Source: Aquitalea aquatilis
GTDB lineage: Bacteria; Pseudomonadota; Gammaproteobacteria; Burkholderiales; Chromobacteriaceae
DNA: 64,000 bases
Direction: 5' to 3'
NCBI RefSeq assembly: GCF_005155025.1
Contig: NZ_CP039731.1
Location: 1,240,001-1,304,000, forward strand
Each line of letters starts with the position of its first letter. The stretch's first letter is position 1. Shown one piece after another: positions 1 to 9,247 of the stretch. Position numbers and translations under genes: made by a program. The notes under the pieces are model-generated. The model saw only the letters and a list, made by a program, of their open reading frames with translations. It was not told where the DNA came from and did not search any database.

Positions 1-798
1 TCGCCGGTGACCGAAGCGGCCCAGCCGCATGCCTTGCCCATGGCTGGTCGGCTGCGTTTGCAGCAGGTGAGCTTTGCCTATCCTTCGCGGCCGGAGCAGC
101 CTTCGCTCAGCCAGATTGATCTGGAACTGGCTCCCGGCGAGCATGTGGCGCTGGTGGGCCCCTCCGGTGCCGGCAAGTCCACGCTGTTCCAGCTCTTGCT
201 GCGTTTCTACGACCCGCAACAGGGTGCAATCAGCCTGGGCGGCGTGGACATCCGCCAACTGGCCCTGGCCGATTTGCGCCAGCATATCGGCGTGGTGCTG
301 CAGGATTCGGTGATCTTTGGCAGCAGTGCGCTGGAAAACATCCGCTACGGCCGGCCCGGTGCCAGCGATGAAGAAGTGTTCGCTGCCGCCCGTGCCGCCG
401 CCGCCCACGATTTCATCCAGGCGCTGCCGCAAGGCTATGCCACCTATCTGGGCGAGCGCGGCGTGCGTCTGTCCGGCGGCCAGCGCCAGCGCATCGCCAT
501 TGCCCGCGCCATCCTGAAAAACCCGCCCATCCTGCTGCTGGACGAAGCCACCAGTGCGCTGGATGCCGAATCCGAACAGCTGGTACAGCAGGCGCTGGAA
601 CGTGCCGCGCACAATCGCACCACGCTGGTGATTGCCCACCGCCTGGCCACGGTGAAAGAGGCCGACCGCATCGTGGTGCTGGAAGGGGGACGTATCGTGG
701 CGCAGGGCCGGCATGATGAGCTGCTGCACAGCTCGCCGCTGTATGCGCGGCTGGCGGCCTTGCAGTTCGGCCCCGAGGCGGGAGCCTTGCCGGCATGA
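1..798 (+). CDS. ABC exporter, C-terminal ATP-binding part (partial)
   Basis: The reading frame is open from the first base of the window, so this is the 3' end of a longer gene. The visible part is a complete nucleotide-binding domain of the MsbA/multidrug exporter type: Walker A (GPSGAGKST), Q-loop (VVLQDS), ABC signature (LSGGQRQR), Walker B with catalytic Glu ([12 protein letters not shown]) and the switch His (IAHRLATV). Such proteins normally carry a six-helix membrane domain N-terminal to this, which would lie upstream of the window. The substrate cannot be told from the ATPase half. The stop codon overlaps the start of the next gene (ATGA), so the two are probably translationally coupled. 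Confidence 0.9.
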   Translation, partial: SPVTEAAQPHALPMAGRLRLQQVSFAYPSRPEQPSLSQIDLELAPGEHVALVGPSGAGKSTLFQLLLRFYDPQQGAISLGGVDIRQLALADLRQHIGVVLQDSVIFGSSALENIRYGRPGASDEEVFAAARAAAAHDFIQALPQGYATYLGERGVRLSGGQRQRIAIARAILKNPPILLLDEATSALDAESEQLVQQALERAAHNRTTLVIAHRLATVKEADRIVVLEGGRIVAQGRHDELLHSSPLYARLAALQFGPEAGALPA

Positions 799-1616
799 GC
801 GAGGCGGCCGAGGGCGACGCCGGGCTGACCCGGGCCGTGGTGGAGCGCTACCACCAGGCGTGGAAGCAGCGCCGGCTGGAGGACATTCTGGCGCTGTACC
901 ACCCGCAGGTGAGTTATCACGACTTCCTGCAGAACCGGGTGTTCCGGCTGGCCGAGCTGCGTGACTACGTGCAGGCGTCCCTGCCACAGGGCGAGGCCGA
1001 GCGGCTGGAGCACTGCGACCGCATCCGCGTGGATGGCGATACCGCCTTCATCCAGTACCAGCTGGTGTTGCGCGGTAGTGGCGGGCTGGCTTCCTTTCAG
1101 AGCAGCGAAGCCATTAGCGTGCGCGACGGGCTGATCTGGCGCGTGCGCGAATATGCCACCCTGCAACACGGCAGCAAGGCTGGCAGCGGCGCGACCAGCC
1201 AGCGCAGTCCGCTGCAAAGGCTGGGCCTGTCGGCACGCCAGCTGGGGCGCATGGCGGAAGACCTGCACAGCTATTTCCGTCTGCAGCAGCCTTATTTGCA
1301 GGCCGACTGCAATCTGGCGGCCGTGGCCAGCGCCACCGGCTACAGCCGCAACCAGCTGTCCTATCTGCTCAACCAGGTACTGGGGCAAAGCTTTTACCGC
1401 TACGTCAATCAGGCCAGGCTGCAGCATCTGCTGGCCAGCCTGCCCGCCGCCGACAGCATGGCGCGCATCGACCAGCTGGCCTTTGCCGCCGGCTTCAATT
1501 CGCTATCGGTGTTCTACCGCTGTTTTCGCGACCATACCGGCCTGACCCCCGCCACCTGGCTGCGGCGTTTTCCGTGCGGGTCCGCACAGACGACCAGCCA
1601 GCCGGACAAGGACTAA
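795..1616 (+). CDS. AraC-family regulator with SnoaL/NTF2-like N-terminal domain
   Basis: The 273-residue protein starts with an NTF2/SnoaL-like fold (about residues 8-125; [21 protein letters not shown] is the typical first helix) and ends in a double helix-turn-helix of the AraC type (about 155-265; [20 protein letters not shown] and the closing [20 protein letters not shown] signature). The N-terminal pocket could bind a small ligand, which is inference. ATG overlaps the stop of the upstream exporter gene by 4 nt, suggesting that the exporter and regulator are one unit. The amine oxidase that follows 30 nt downstream could be a target. Confidence 0.85.
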   Translation: MSEAAEGDAGLTRAVVERYHQAWKQRRLEDILALYHPQVSYHDFLQNRVFRLAELRDYVQASLPQGEAERLEHCDRIRVDGDTAFIQYQLVLRGSGGLASFQSSEAISVRDGLIWRVREYATLQHGSKAGSGATSQRSPLQRLGLSARQLGRMAEDLHSYFRLQQPYLQADCNLAAVASATGYSRNQLSYLLNQVLGQSFYRYVNQARLQHLLASLPAADSMARIDQLAFAAGFNSLSVFYRCFRDHTGLTPATWLRRFPCGSAQTTSQPDKD

Positions 1617-1646
1617 GCTGCAGGCTTCTTGCATGGAGGCCTGCCG

Positions 1647-3044
1647 ATGGGCGCAACACACAATATCAGCCTGTGGATGGAACAGCTGGGCGACAGCCTG
1701 CAGCCGCGCCCGGCGCTGCACGGCGATATCGAAGCCGATGTCGCCATTGTCGGTGCCGGCTTTACCGGGCTGTGGACGGCTTATTACCTGAAACAGCAGG
1801 CCCCGGATCTGAACATCGTGGTGCTGGAAGCCGAGATCGCCGGCTTTGGCGCATCCGGCCGCAATGGTGGCTGGGTGATTGGCGAGGTGCTGGGCGAAGA
1901 CCGGCTGCTGGCCGGGCTGGACCCGCTCGCCCGCAGCCATAGCCGCGCACTGCTGCATGACATTCCCGACGAAGTGGGCCGGGTCATCGCCCGCGAAGGC
2001 ATTGACTGCCACTATCGCAAGGGCGGGGTGCTGTACTGTGCCGCCCGCTATCCCGAGCAGGAAAGCCGGCTGCGCCAGCAACTGGTCGACTGGCGCGCCC
2101 ATGGCCACGGCGAGGAAGACTATCGCTGGCTGGAGGTGGCCGAATTGAACCAGCAGCTGCGTCTGGCCACGCCGTATGGCGCGGTGTTTTCGCCCCATGT
2201 GGCCACCATTCAGCCGGCGCGGCTGGTACGTGGCCTCGCCGCCTGTGTCGAAGGCATGGGGGTGGCCATCCACGAACAAAGCCGTGTCGACACGCTGCGT
2301 GCCGGCGAGCTGCGCACCGCCCACGGCCGGGTGCGGGCGCGCTGGGTGGTGCCGGCGGTAGAAGGCTATGCCAGCACCCTGCCGCCGTTTGGCCGTTATC
2401 AGTTGCCGGTGCAAAGCCTGATCATCGCCACCGAACCCTTGTCCGAGGCGCTGTGGCAGGAAATCGGACTGGAACACGGCCAGGCCTTCAGCGAAAACAG
2501 CCGGCAGGTCAGCTATGGCCAGCGCAGCCGCGACAATCGGCTGGTGTTTGGTGCCCGTGGCGGCTATCGCTTTGGTGGCCGGCTGCGGCAGAACTTCAAT
2601 CTCAGCCCGGACGAAATCAATCTGCGCCGCCAATTGATGGTGGAGCTGTTTCCCATGCTGGCCGGGGCGCGCATTACCCATGGCTGGGGCGGCAATCTGG
2701 GTGCGGCACGGCGTTTTCAGCCCCATATGGTGTGCGATGCCGGCCACGGTCTGGCCTGGGCCGGTGGCTATGGCGGTGAGGGCGTGGGTGCCAGCAATCT
2801 GGCTGGCCGTACCCTGGCCGAGCTGATGCTGGGCAAGGACACACTGCTGACCCGCCAGCCCTGGGTAAAAACCGTGGCCAGCCTGGGCCGCTGGGAGCCG
2901 GAGCCACTACGTTGGCTGGGCTACAACGCCATCATCAAGAGCTTTGTCTGGGAAGACCAGACGCTGAACAACCCCGCCAGCCCGCCATGGCAGCGTCGGC
3001 TGGTGCAGCGGCTGGCCGACCGGATGGAAAGCCTGATGCGCTAG
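1647..3044 (+). CDS. FAD-dependent amine/amino-acid oxidase (DAO family)
   Basis: The N-terminal dinucleotide-binding motif (DVAIVGAGFTGLWTAYYL, about residues 30-50) and the later GWGGNLGAARRFQPH and GGYGGEGVGASNLAGR segments place this in the DAO superfamily, closest in layout to gamma-glutamylputrescine oxidase (PuuB) and related oxidases. It would oxidise an amine or D-amino acid with O2, giving an imine and peroxide; the substrate is unknown. ATG at 1647 is preferred over the in-frame TTG at 1629 because GGAGG lies at 1635-1639. The 465-residue length is usual for the family. A cupin gene follows. Confidence 0.85.
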   Translation: MGATHNISLWMEQLGDSLQPRPALHGDIEADVAIVGAGFTGLWTAYYLKQQAPDLNIVVLEAEIAGFGASGRNGGWVIGEVLGEDRLLAGLDPLARSHSRALLHDIPDEVGRVIAREGIDCHYRKGGVLYCAARYPEQESRLRQQLVDWRAHGHGEEDYRWLEVAELNQQLRLATPYGAVFSPHVATIQPARLVRGLAACVEGMGVAIHEQSRVDTLRAGELRTAHGRVRARWVVPAVEGYASTLPPFGRYQLPVQSLIIATEPLSEALWQEIGLEHGQAFSENSRQVSYGQRSRDNRLVFGARGGYRFGGRLRQNFNLSPDEINLRRQLMVELFPMLAGARITHGWGGNLGAARRFQPHMVCDAGHGLAWAGGYGGEGVGASNLAGRTLAELMLGKDTLLTRQPWVKTVASLGRWEPEPLRWLGYNAIIKSFVWEDQTLNNPASPPWQRRLVQRLADRMESLMR

Positions 3045-3110
3045 CCAGCACCGCCCCTTGCCACAAGGCCAGACCATTTACAGTGAGTGCCAGCTAACAG
3101 GAGAAGCATC

Positions 3111-3455
3111 ATGTCGATTACCCTGCTGCCGCAATGCGGCGCGCTTCCGCTATCCGCAGCCAGCCCGGTGGCCATGCCGCTGAGCTTGCCGCACGCGGCC
3201 ACCCGCGTGCATGCCGTCGAGCGCCCGGACGGCGTGGAAACCGGCGTGTGGGAATGCAGCCCCGGCCGCTGGCGGCGCCAGATCATGCAGGCGGAGTTTT
3301 GCCACTTTATCCAGGGGCGTTGCCGCTTTATCCCCGATGATGGGGAGGCCATCGACATTCGCGCCGGCGATGCACTGTTTTTTCCCGCCAATAGCGCGGG
3401 GGTGTGGGAGGTGACGGAAACCGTGCGCAAATCCTATGTGCTGTGGCCGGACTGA
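3111..3455 (+). CDS. cupin-domain protein (DUF861 / ureidoglycine aminohydrolase-like cupin)
   Basis: This is a 114-residue single-cupin protein. The segment around GVWECSPGRWRRQI and the C-terminal IRAGDALFFPANSAGVWEV are typical of the small cupin_3 proteins often encoded next to amine oxidases and aldehyde dehydrogenases. The start at 3111 has AGGAG at 3099-3103; an in-frame GTG at 3087 lies upstream of that site and is less likely. It follows the oxidase by 66 nt in the same direction, so co-transcription is likely. Whether it is an enzyme or a binding protein cannot be told. Confidence 0.75.
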   Translation: MSITLLPQCGALPLSAASPVAMPLSLPHAATRVHAVERPDGVETGVWECSPGRWRRQIMQAEFCHFIQGRCRFIPDDGEAIDIRAGDALFFPANSAGVWEVTETVRKSYVLWPD

Positions 3456-3563
3456 GAACAAGCGCAGAAGCCGCGGTAGCGGCGATAAGGACGACGGCAT
3501 GTCGCGGTGGACGGGGTAGCGGGGCTTGGCCTAAACTGGCCGCTCTCCCCTCATGGCTGCTGC

Positions 3564-4793
3564 ATGCCGAAGCAGAATCCCGTGTTCAATACTGCATCAG
3601 ACCAGCCGCTCGCCTTGCCAGGCCGCTGGCGGGTCACCATCCCCAAAGCACTGTGGCCGGAATTTGAAGGCTATATCTGGCAGCATCATCGCGGTTTCCT
3701 GCTGCTGACCAATATCATCGCCGCGCTGGCATTTTTCTCTTATGTGCTGGCCGATTCCCTGCTGATTCCTGACATGGCGCAAGCATCACTGCTGCTGCGC
3801 GCTGCCCTGTTGCTGGTGGCCTTGCTGGATATCTGGCTGGTGTTTGGCCGCAGCCGCAACGTCCTGCTGATGGACCAGCTGATGCCGCTGCACGACCTGA
3901 TTGCCACCGTGGCCTGGTTCGAGCTGCTCAAGCGCAGCCACTCGCCGGATGTGCCCACTTTTCTCTATGCCTCGCTGATTTTCATCGTGTTCGCCAATCT
4001 GGGCGTGCGGGTGTCGTTCAAGGGTGCGCTGGCCAGCTCGCTGGCCATTTCACTGGTGATCATGGGCAATGTGGCGCTGATGAACCCGCAGGACAGCAAG
4101 CCGCTGCTGGTGTTCTCGCTGGTCTACCTGCCGGTGCTGCTGTTCTGCCTGTTCATGAGCTGGAATACCACCAGCAGCGTGCGGCTGGCTTTTTATGCCT
4201 CACGGGAAGAAGCAAGGTGCAAGAACGAACTGTCCTCGCTGAACCGGCGGCTGCAAATGCTGGCCTCCACCGATGCGCTCACCCAGGTGGGCAACCGCCG
4301 CGCCTTTGATCTGCAGCTGGAGCAGCTCTGGCTGCAGATGGGCCAGCATGGCCGGCCCTTTGCCCTGCTGCTGGTGGATATCGATTTTTTCAAACCCTAT
4401 AACGACCACTATGGCCATCTGGCAGGCGACCATGTGCTGGCCGAGGTCGCCAGCGCCATGGTGGGCAGCCTGCGCAGCGGGCAGGCCAGAGCGTTCCGCT
4501 ATGGCGGCGAAGAGTTTGCCATCCTGCTGCAAAGCGGCCATCAGGACGAGCTGCAGCACATCGCCCAGCGCCTGCTGCAGCAGGTGGCGGCCTTGCAGGT
4601 AGAACACCGCCACCGCCCGGACGGGCTGCCGCATCTCACCATCAGCGTGGGTGCGGCCTTGTCCAGTCTGCCGGGCTTGCGCCACGCCACCGACCTGCTG
4701 GCCTGCTGCGACCGCATGCTGTATCGCGCCAAGCAGCAGGGGCGCAACCAGCTGCAGCTGGCGACGGATGCCATGGCGGTGGGCAGCGACTGA
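3564..4793 (+). CDS. membrane-bound diguanylate cyclase (GGDEF)
   Basis: The N-terminal half (about residues 35-210) contains five or six hydrophobic segments, forming an integral-membrane sensor. The C-terminal GGDEF domain has an intact active site (RYGGEEFAILL) and the usual LDIDFFKxYND-type metal site (LVDIDFFKPYND), so it should make cyclic-di-GMP. No RxxD inhibitory site is seen five residues before GGEEF (Ala is at the Asp position), so product inhibition may be weak. The first convincing start is ATG 3564; the frame is open back to a GTG at 3507 without a ribosome site. It converges with the next gene with a 13-nt gap. Confidence 0.85.
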   Translation: MPKQNPVFNTASDQPLALPGRWRVTIPKALWPEFEGYIWQHHRGFLLLTNIIAALAFFSYVLADSLLIPDMAQASLLLRAALLLVALLDIWLVFGRSRNVLLMDQLMPLHDLIATVAWFELLKRSHSPDVPTFLYASLIFIVFANLGVRVSFKGALASSLAISLVIMGNVALMNPQDSKPLLVFSLVYLPVLLFCLFMSWNTTSSVRLAFYASREEARCKNELSSLNRRLQMLASTDALTQVGNRRAFDLQLEQLWLQMGQHGRPFALLLVDIDFFKPYNDHYGHLAGDHVLAEVASAMVGSLRSGQARAFRYGGEEFAILLQSGHQDELQHIAQRLLQQVAALQVEHRHRPDGLPHLTISVGAALSSLPGLRHATDLLACCDRMLYRAKQQGRNQLQLATDAMAVGSD

Positions 4794-4806
4794 GCGCCGC
4801 CTGGCG

Positions 4807-6036
4807 TCAGTCTTGCGGCTGTCCTCCGGCCCTTTGCAGCACCGCACCCAACAGCACATCGGCCCCCATGCGGACGTCGTGTGGCAGCGCGTCTTCCGCC
4901 TCGTTGTGGCTGATGCCGCCCACGCAGGGGATGAAGATCATGGTGGTAGGACAGTGCCGTGCCAGATGGATGGCGTCGTGGCCGGCACCGCTGACAATCT
5001 CCTGATGCGGATAGCCCAAGGCCGTTACCGCCTGCTGCACGGCAGCGATGCAGTCGCGGTCGAACGGCGTGGCGGCGCTGAACCAGTGCTGCTGGATGTC
5101 GACCGTCAGGCCGCGCGCCGCTGCCAGTTCCTGCAGTACGGCGCGGGCGCGTTGCTCCATGGCCGCGATCTGCGCGTCCTGATGGTGGCGCAGGTCGATG
5201 GTGAAGTGGACCTGGCCGGGAATGGTATTGCGCGAGGAGCCGGGAATGGCCAGCTGCCCCACGGTCACCAGCCCGTGCGGGCTGAATTCACCGGCCAGCT
5301 GTTCCAGCCGGCTGATCATGGTGCTGGCTGCAAACAGGGCATCGCGGCGCAGGGCCATGGGCGTGGTGCCGGCGTGGGCCGGGCTGCCGGTGACCAGCAC
5401 ATCCAGCCAGCAGATGGCCTGGCCGCCCGTCACCACCCCGATGGGCAGGCCGGCCTGTTCCAGGATCGGCCCCTGTTCGATATGGGCTTCGAAATAGGCA
5501 TCAAACGCCCGGCCCAGCGGCAGGTTGCCGGCATGGCCGGCCAGCGCGGTGGCCACGCTGATGCCCTGTGCGTCTTCTGCGGCCAGGGCCTCGTCCAGCG
5601 GCAATACACCGCAAAACGCCGCCGAACCCAGCATGGCCGGAGTGAAGCGCGCGCCTTCTTCATTGGTCCATACCGCAATTTCCAGCGGCTTGTCGGTGGT
5701 GATGCCGGCATCGTTCAGGCTGCGTACCACTTCCAGCCCGGCCAGCACACCATAGATGCCGTCAAAGCGGCCGCCGGCCGGCTGGGTATCCAGATGGCTG
5801 CCCATCACCACCGGCATGGCTTGCGGGTCGCGGCCGGGGCGGCGGGCAAACAGGTTGCCGATGGCATCGGTGTCCAGGCTCATGCCGGCCTGGTGGCACC
5901 AGTCGGCAAACAGGGCGCGGCCGGCGAAGTCTTCCGCCGACAGGGCCAGCCGGCAATTGCCGCCTGCTGTGGTGGGGCCGACTTTGGCCATGTCCATCAG
6001 GCTATTCCATAAGCGTGGACCATTCACGGTCAGCAT
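4807..6036 (-). CDS. M20-family Zn-dependent amidohydrolase (N-carbamoyl amino acid hydrolase / allantoate amidohydrolase type)
   Basis: The 409-residue protein has the metal-site motifs of the AllC/HyuC/AmaB group: MGSHLDTQPAGGRFDGIYGV (His-Asp), NEEGARF (catalytic Glu and metal Glu), EAHIEQGP, and SGAGHDAIHLA near the C-terminus. These enzymes cleave N-carbamoyl amino acids, ureidoglycolate-like compounds or allantoate in the cytoplasm. ATG 6036 has GAGGAGAAC just upstream; the frame continues to 6231 without a better start. It is the last gene of the operon beginning at 9079. The substrate is unknown, but its neighbours suggest breakdown of an N-substituted hydroxy or amino acid. Confidence 0.85.
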   Translation of the reverse strand: MLTVNGPRLWNSLMDMAKVGPTTAGGNCRLALSAEDFAGRALFADWCHQAGMSLDTDAIGNLFARRPGRDPQAMPVVMGSHLDTQPAGGRFDGIYGVLAGLEVVRSLNDAGITTDKPLEIAVWTNEEGARFTPAMLGSAAFCGVLPLDEALAAEDAQGISVATALAGHAGNLPLGRAFDAYFEAHIEQGPILEQAGLPIGVVTGGQAICWLDVLVTGSPAHAGTTPMALRRDALFAASTMISRLEQLAGEFSPHGLVTVGQLAIPGSSRNTIPGQVHFTIDLRHHQDAQIAAMEQRARAVLQELAAARGLTVDIQQHWFSAATPFDRDCIAAVQQAVTALGYPHQEIVSGAGHDAIHLARHCPTTMIFIPCVGGISHNEAEDALPHDVRMGADVLLGAVLQRAGGQPQD

Positions 6037-6080
6037 TGTCGTTCTCCTCAATTGTTTGTGTTTGTTTACGCGGCGGGGCT

Positions 6081-7010
6081 TCAGTAGCCCAGCGCCGGAT
6101 CGGCGCGATGCAGCAGGGCTGCGCCTGCGGCCAGCCGCCGGGTGTTTTCTGCGATCTGGCTGGCAATGCAGCGCGCCGAGGCGGCCGAAGCCATGTGCGG
6201 CGTGACGGTGACGCCCGGCGTGCGCCACCACGGGTGAGCGGCTGGCAGCGGTTCCTGTTCGAACACGTCGAGCAAGGCCGCGCGCAACTGGCCACTGCCG
6301 AGGGCTGCTGCCAGATCCGCAGCCGCCACATGCTGGCCACGGCCGCCATTCACCAGCACTGCGCCGGGGGCCAGTGCGGCAAACAGCTGGCTATCCAGCA
6401 GTCCTGCGGTGGCGGTGGTCAGCGGCAGCAGATTGATCAGCAGATCCAGCCCGGCCAGGCAGTCCTGCAAGCCGCTGTCGCCGTGGTAACAGCCCACCCC
6501 GGCCAGCGTCTTGGGGCTGCGCGACCAGCCGCGTACCGCATAGCCGGCCCCGGCCAGATCCTGTGCCACGGCGCTGCCCATCGAGCCCAGTCCCAGCACG
6601 CCCACCCGGTATGCGCTAGCGGGGCATTGCGGCGGCCGCTGCCAGCGCGCCTGGCGCTGGTTGGCCAGCACCAGGTCGAAATGACGCTGATAGTGGATGA
6701 CTGCCCAGCGCATGAACTCCACCATGCCCTGGCGCTGTTCCGGGTCCACCACCCGGCACACCGGCACGGCCGGCAAGCCGCCGGCTGTGTCCAGGTGCTC
6801 GATGCCGGCGGAGACCGAATGGATCAGCCGCAGCCGGGGCAATGCCTGCAAGCTGCCTGCTGGCGGAAACCAGCAGGCGGCAACTTCCGCTTCGCTGGCA
6901 CCCGCCTCGTGCGCTTGCAGCACGCACAGTGCGGGTGCCACCTGGGCAAAGGCCTGGCGCAGCGCTTCGATCAGTTCGGCATCGTCGGTGAGTAGCACCA
7001 CCGTGCTCAT
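6081..7010 (-). CDS. D-2-hydroxyacid dehydrogenase (GhrA-like)
   Basis: The 309-residue protein has an NAD(P)-binding motif (VGVLGLGSMGSAVAQDLAGAG) flanked by a substrate domain, with the HSVSAGIEHLD loop, NGGRGQHV and DVFEQEPLPAAHPWWRTPGV segments of the glyoxylate/hydroxypyruvate reductase A branch. It would interconvert a 2-oxoacid and a 2-hydroxyacid with NAD(P)H. Its ATG overlaps the stop of the class II aldolase gene (ATGA), so translation is coupled. Position within the LysR-controlled operon points to a catabolic role. Confidence 0.85.
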   Translation of the reverse strand: MSTVVLLTDDAELIEALRQAFAQVAPALCVLQAHEAGASEAEVAACWFPPAGSLQALPRLRLIHSVSAGIEHLDTAGGLPAVPVCRVVDPEQRQGMVEFMRWAVIHYQRHFDLVLANQRQARWQRPPQCPASAYRVGVLGLGSMGSAVAQDLAGAGYAVRGWSRSPKTLAGVGCYHGDSGLQDCLAGLDLLINLLPLTTATAGLLDSQLFAALAPGAVLVNGGRGQHVAAADLAAALGSGQLRAALLDVFEQEPLPAAHPWWRTPGVTVTPHMASAASARCIASQIAENTRRLAAGAALLHRADPALGY

Positions 7011-7765
7011 GAGGCATAGCTTTGCTGTTGATCGGCAATCAGCGACAGCGCCGCCTGCCAGCCCAGGGCGATGATTTCTTCTTCATCGCTACGGGCGAAC
7101 TGGGCCGAGGTGTGCTGGCGCACCGCCTCGCTGGGGTAGTGCAGCTGTGCGCCGCCAGCCATGGCCTGTACCTGTGCCTGACAGGCGCGCTCCAGGAAGT
7201 AGATTTCGTGGAAGGCTTCGGCCACCGAGCGGCCACCGGCCAGCAGGCCGTGGTTGCGCAGGATCAGCGCCTTGTTGTGCGGGCCGAGGTCGGCCACCAC
7301 CCGTTCGCGCTCTTCCAGCGACAGGGCAATGCCCTCGTACTCGTGGTAGCTCAGCCGGCCGTAAAACTTGAGCGCATGCTGGGTAATCGGCAGCAGGCCA
7401 TGTTCCTGTGCCGACACCGCCATGCCGGCTGCGGTATGGGTGTGTACCACGCAGTGCAGGTCGGGCCGGGCCATGTGCACGGCAGAATGGATGACAAAGC
7501 CTGCCTTGTTGACGCGCTGCACCTCACCGTCACCGCCCACCACATTGCCATGCTGGTCGATGCGTACCAGGTCGGAAGCACGCATGTGCTGGAACAGCAC
7601 GCCGTAGCGGTTGATGAGGAAATGATGCTCGGGGCCGGGGATGCGCAGCGAAATATGGGTGTCGATCATGTCCGTCATGCGGAAATGGGCGATCAGCCGG
7701 TACAGCGCTGCCAGCTCGCAACGCGCCTGCCATTCTTCAGGGGAAAATCGGGCCGCTTGATTCAT
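7007..7765 (-). CDS. class II aldolase/adducin-family protein
   Basis: The 252-residue protein contains the class II aldolase core: HISLRIPGPEHHFLINRYG, the metal-binding HTHTAAG motif and the later LRNHGLLAGGRSVAEAF. Family members split or decarboxylate phospho- or free hydroxyacids using a divalent metal; adducin-like members often have unknown substrates. GGAGAAC precedes ATG 7765. The gene lies 15 nt after the transporter gene and overlaps the dehydrogenase gene, so it belongs to the same operon. Confidence 0.85.
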   Translation of the reverse strand: MNQAARFSPEEWQARCELAALYRLIAHFRMTDMIDTHISLRIPGPEHHFLINRYGVLFQHMRASDLVRIDQHGNVVGGDGEVQRVNKAGFVIHSAVHMARPDLHCVVHTHTAAGMAVSAQEHGLLPITQHALKFYGRLSYHEYEGIALSLEERERVVADLGPHNKALILRNHGLLAGGRSVAEAFHEIYFLERACQAQVQAMAGGAQLHYPSEAVRQHTSAQFARSDEEEIIALGWQAALSLIADQQQSYAS

Positions 7766-7780
7766 GAGGTTCTCCAGGGG

Positions 7781-9079
7781 TTAACGGACAAAGACCAGCT
7801 CGGGGGGTGTGCTCTGCCGCCGCAGGCGGGCCAGCCCGGCCACGCCGACAAAAGACACCAGGGACAACAGTGAGAAGAACAGCGCCAGCGGCCACCATTC
7901 GCCGGCAAAGCGGCTGGCCAGCCAGGTGCCGATCAGCGGCGTGGTGCCGCCGGCCAGGGCGCAGATCAGCTGGTAGGCCAGCGAAATGCCGGAATAGCGC
8001 AGCCGCACCGGAAAGGCCTCGACCATATAACCGGCAATCACCGCATACAGGCCGGACAGGGTGACCACCGCCATGGCGATGCCCACGGTCATCAGCAGGA
8101 TGTTGCCGGTTTGCACCAGCAGGAACATGGGATAGGGCAGCACCACGCACAGCAGGGAGACGATCTTGAGGAAGCGCCCCTCGCCGATCTTCTCGGCCAG
8201 CAGCGCGGAACAGGGCTGCGACAGGAATTGCAGGATGGTCACCAGGAACAGCGTGTCCAGAATGGTGGAACGGGCAATGCCCTGATACTGGGTCACATAG
8301 GTGATCATGAAGGTGTTGGTGAAGAAGAAGCCGGCCGAGCCAATGGTGACGGCGGCGGCGGCGAACAGGATTTCACGCCAGCAATCGCGTATCACTTCCA
8401 GTACCGGATATTTCGCCGTGCTTTGTTCGGCCTGTACGGCCTTGAATTCCGGCGACTCGTCCACGCCGATGCGGATGGCCAGGCCCACGCACATCAAGAG
8501 GCCGCTGGCCAGAAAGGGCAGGCGCCAGCCCCAGCTGAGAAAGTCGGCCTGATCCAGCGAGGTGACCAGCCGGAAGGCGATCAGCGACAGAATCAGCCCG
8601 GCCGGGCTGCCCAGCTGGGCAAACGAGGCATAGAAGGTTTTGCGCTTGGCCGGTGCGTGTTCGCTGGCCATCAGCACGGCCCCGCCCCACTCGCCACCCA
8701 CCGAAATGCCCTGGATGAAGCGCAAGGCCACCAGGCCAATGGGCGCCCAGATGCCGGCACTGGCATAGCTGGGCAACAGGCCGATGCCGGCGGTGGCCAC
8801 GCCCATCAGCATCATGGTGAACAGCAGCATTTTCTTGCGCCCCAGCCGGTCACCCAGATGGCCGAACACCATCCCGGCCATGGGGCGGGCGATAAAGCCG
8901 ACGGCAAAGGTGGCAAAGGCCGCCAGCGTGCTCAGCGTGGGGTCGCTGCTGGGGAAAAACACCTGGCCCAGCACCAGGGCGGCAGCGGTGGCATAGATGT
9001 AGAAATCGTAAAACTCGATGGTGGTGCCGATGAAGGCGGCCGCCGCGGCTCGGCGCGACTGGCTGGAGGCTTGTGACAT
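7781..9079 (-). CDS. MFS transporter, metabolite:H+ symporter (MHS) family
   Basis: The 432-residue protein has about twelve hydrophobic segments and the MHS signatures: FIGTTIEFYDFYIYATAAAL at the N-terminus, GHLGDRLGRKKML after helix 2, and RFIQGISVGGEWGGAVL in helix 4. It resembles ShiA/ProP/KgtP-type importers of organic acids or zwitterions. ATG 9079 is chosen over an upstream in-frame start at 9130 because AGGAAT lies just before it and MSQASS is a usual N-terminus. It is the first gene of the operon and faces away from the LysR gene, so it probably imports the operon's substrate. Confidence 0.88.
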   Translation of the reverse strand: MSQASSQSRRAAAAAFIGTTIEFYDFYIYATAAALVLGQVFFPSSDPTLSTLAAFATFAVGFIARPMAGMVFGHLGDRLGRKKMLLFTMMLMGVATAGIGLLPSYASAGIWAPIGLVALRFIQGISVGGEWGGAVLMASEHAPAKRKTFYASFAQLGSPAGLILSLIAFRLVTSLDQADFLSWGWRLPFLASGLLMCVGLAIRIGVDESPEFKAVQAEQSTAKYPVLEVIRDCWREILFAAAAVTIGSAGFFFTNTFMITYVTQYQGIARSTILDTLFLVTILQFLSQPCSALLAEKIGEGRFLKIVSLLCVVLPYPMFLLVQTGNILLMTVGIAMAVVTLSGLYAVIAGYMVEAFPVRLRYSGISLAYQLICALAGGTTPLIGTWLASRFAGEWWPLALFFSLLSLVSFVGVAGLARLRRQSTPPELVFVR

Positions 9080-9169
9080 GGGGGATTCCTCTTTTTTGTA
9101 GATACGTGTTCGAGATCGGGTGACATGCACGTCGGTCTGCGCTCTGTTGGCGCGGTGAGGGTTTATCGC

Positions 9170-9230
9170 ATGGGCATTACCATTAGTAAAATTATCAAAA
9201 TTGAAGCTTAAAATAAGCAGAATTAATGAG
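9170..9230. promoter_or_regulatory. divergent promoter/operator between MHS transporter and LysR genes
   Basis: The 168-bp gap between the two divergent starts contains an AT-rich island, unlike the GC-rich surroundings. Within it, GCTTA (9206-9210) and TAAGC (9214-9218) form a short dyad around AAA, a plausible LysR-type half-site arrangement. I cannot pick a convincing -35/-10 pair. Confidence 0.45.
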
Positions 9231-9247
9231 TAACAGGAGGGCTGAAC

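Noticed and set aside
4651-6012. Long frame antisense to the M20 amidohydrolase
   Set aside because: Composition is a mirror of the real gene; no ribosome site or family motifs.
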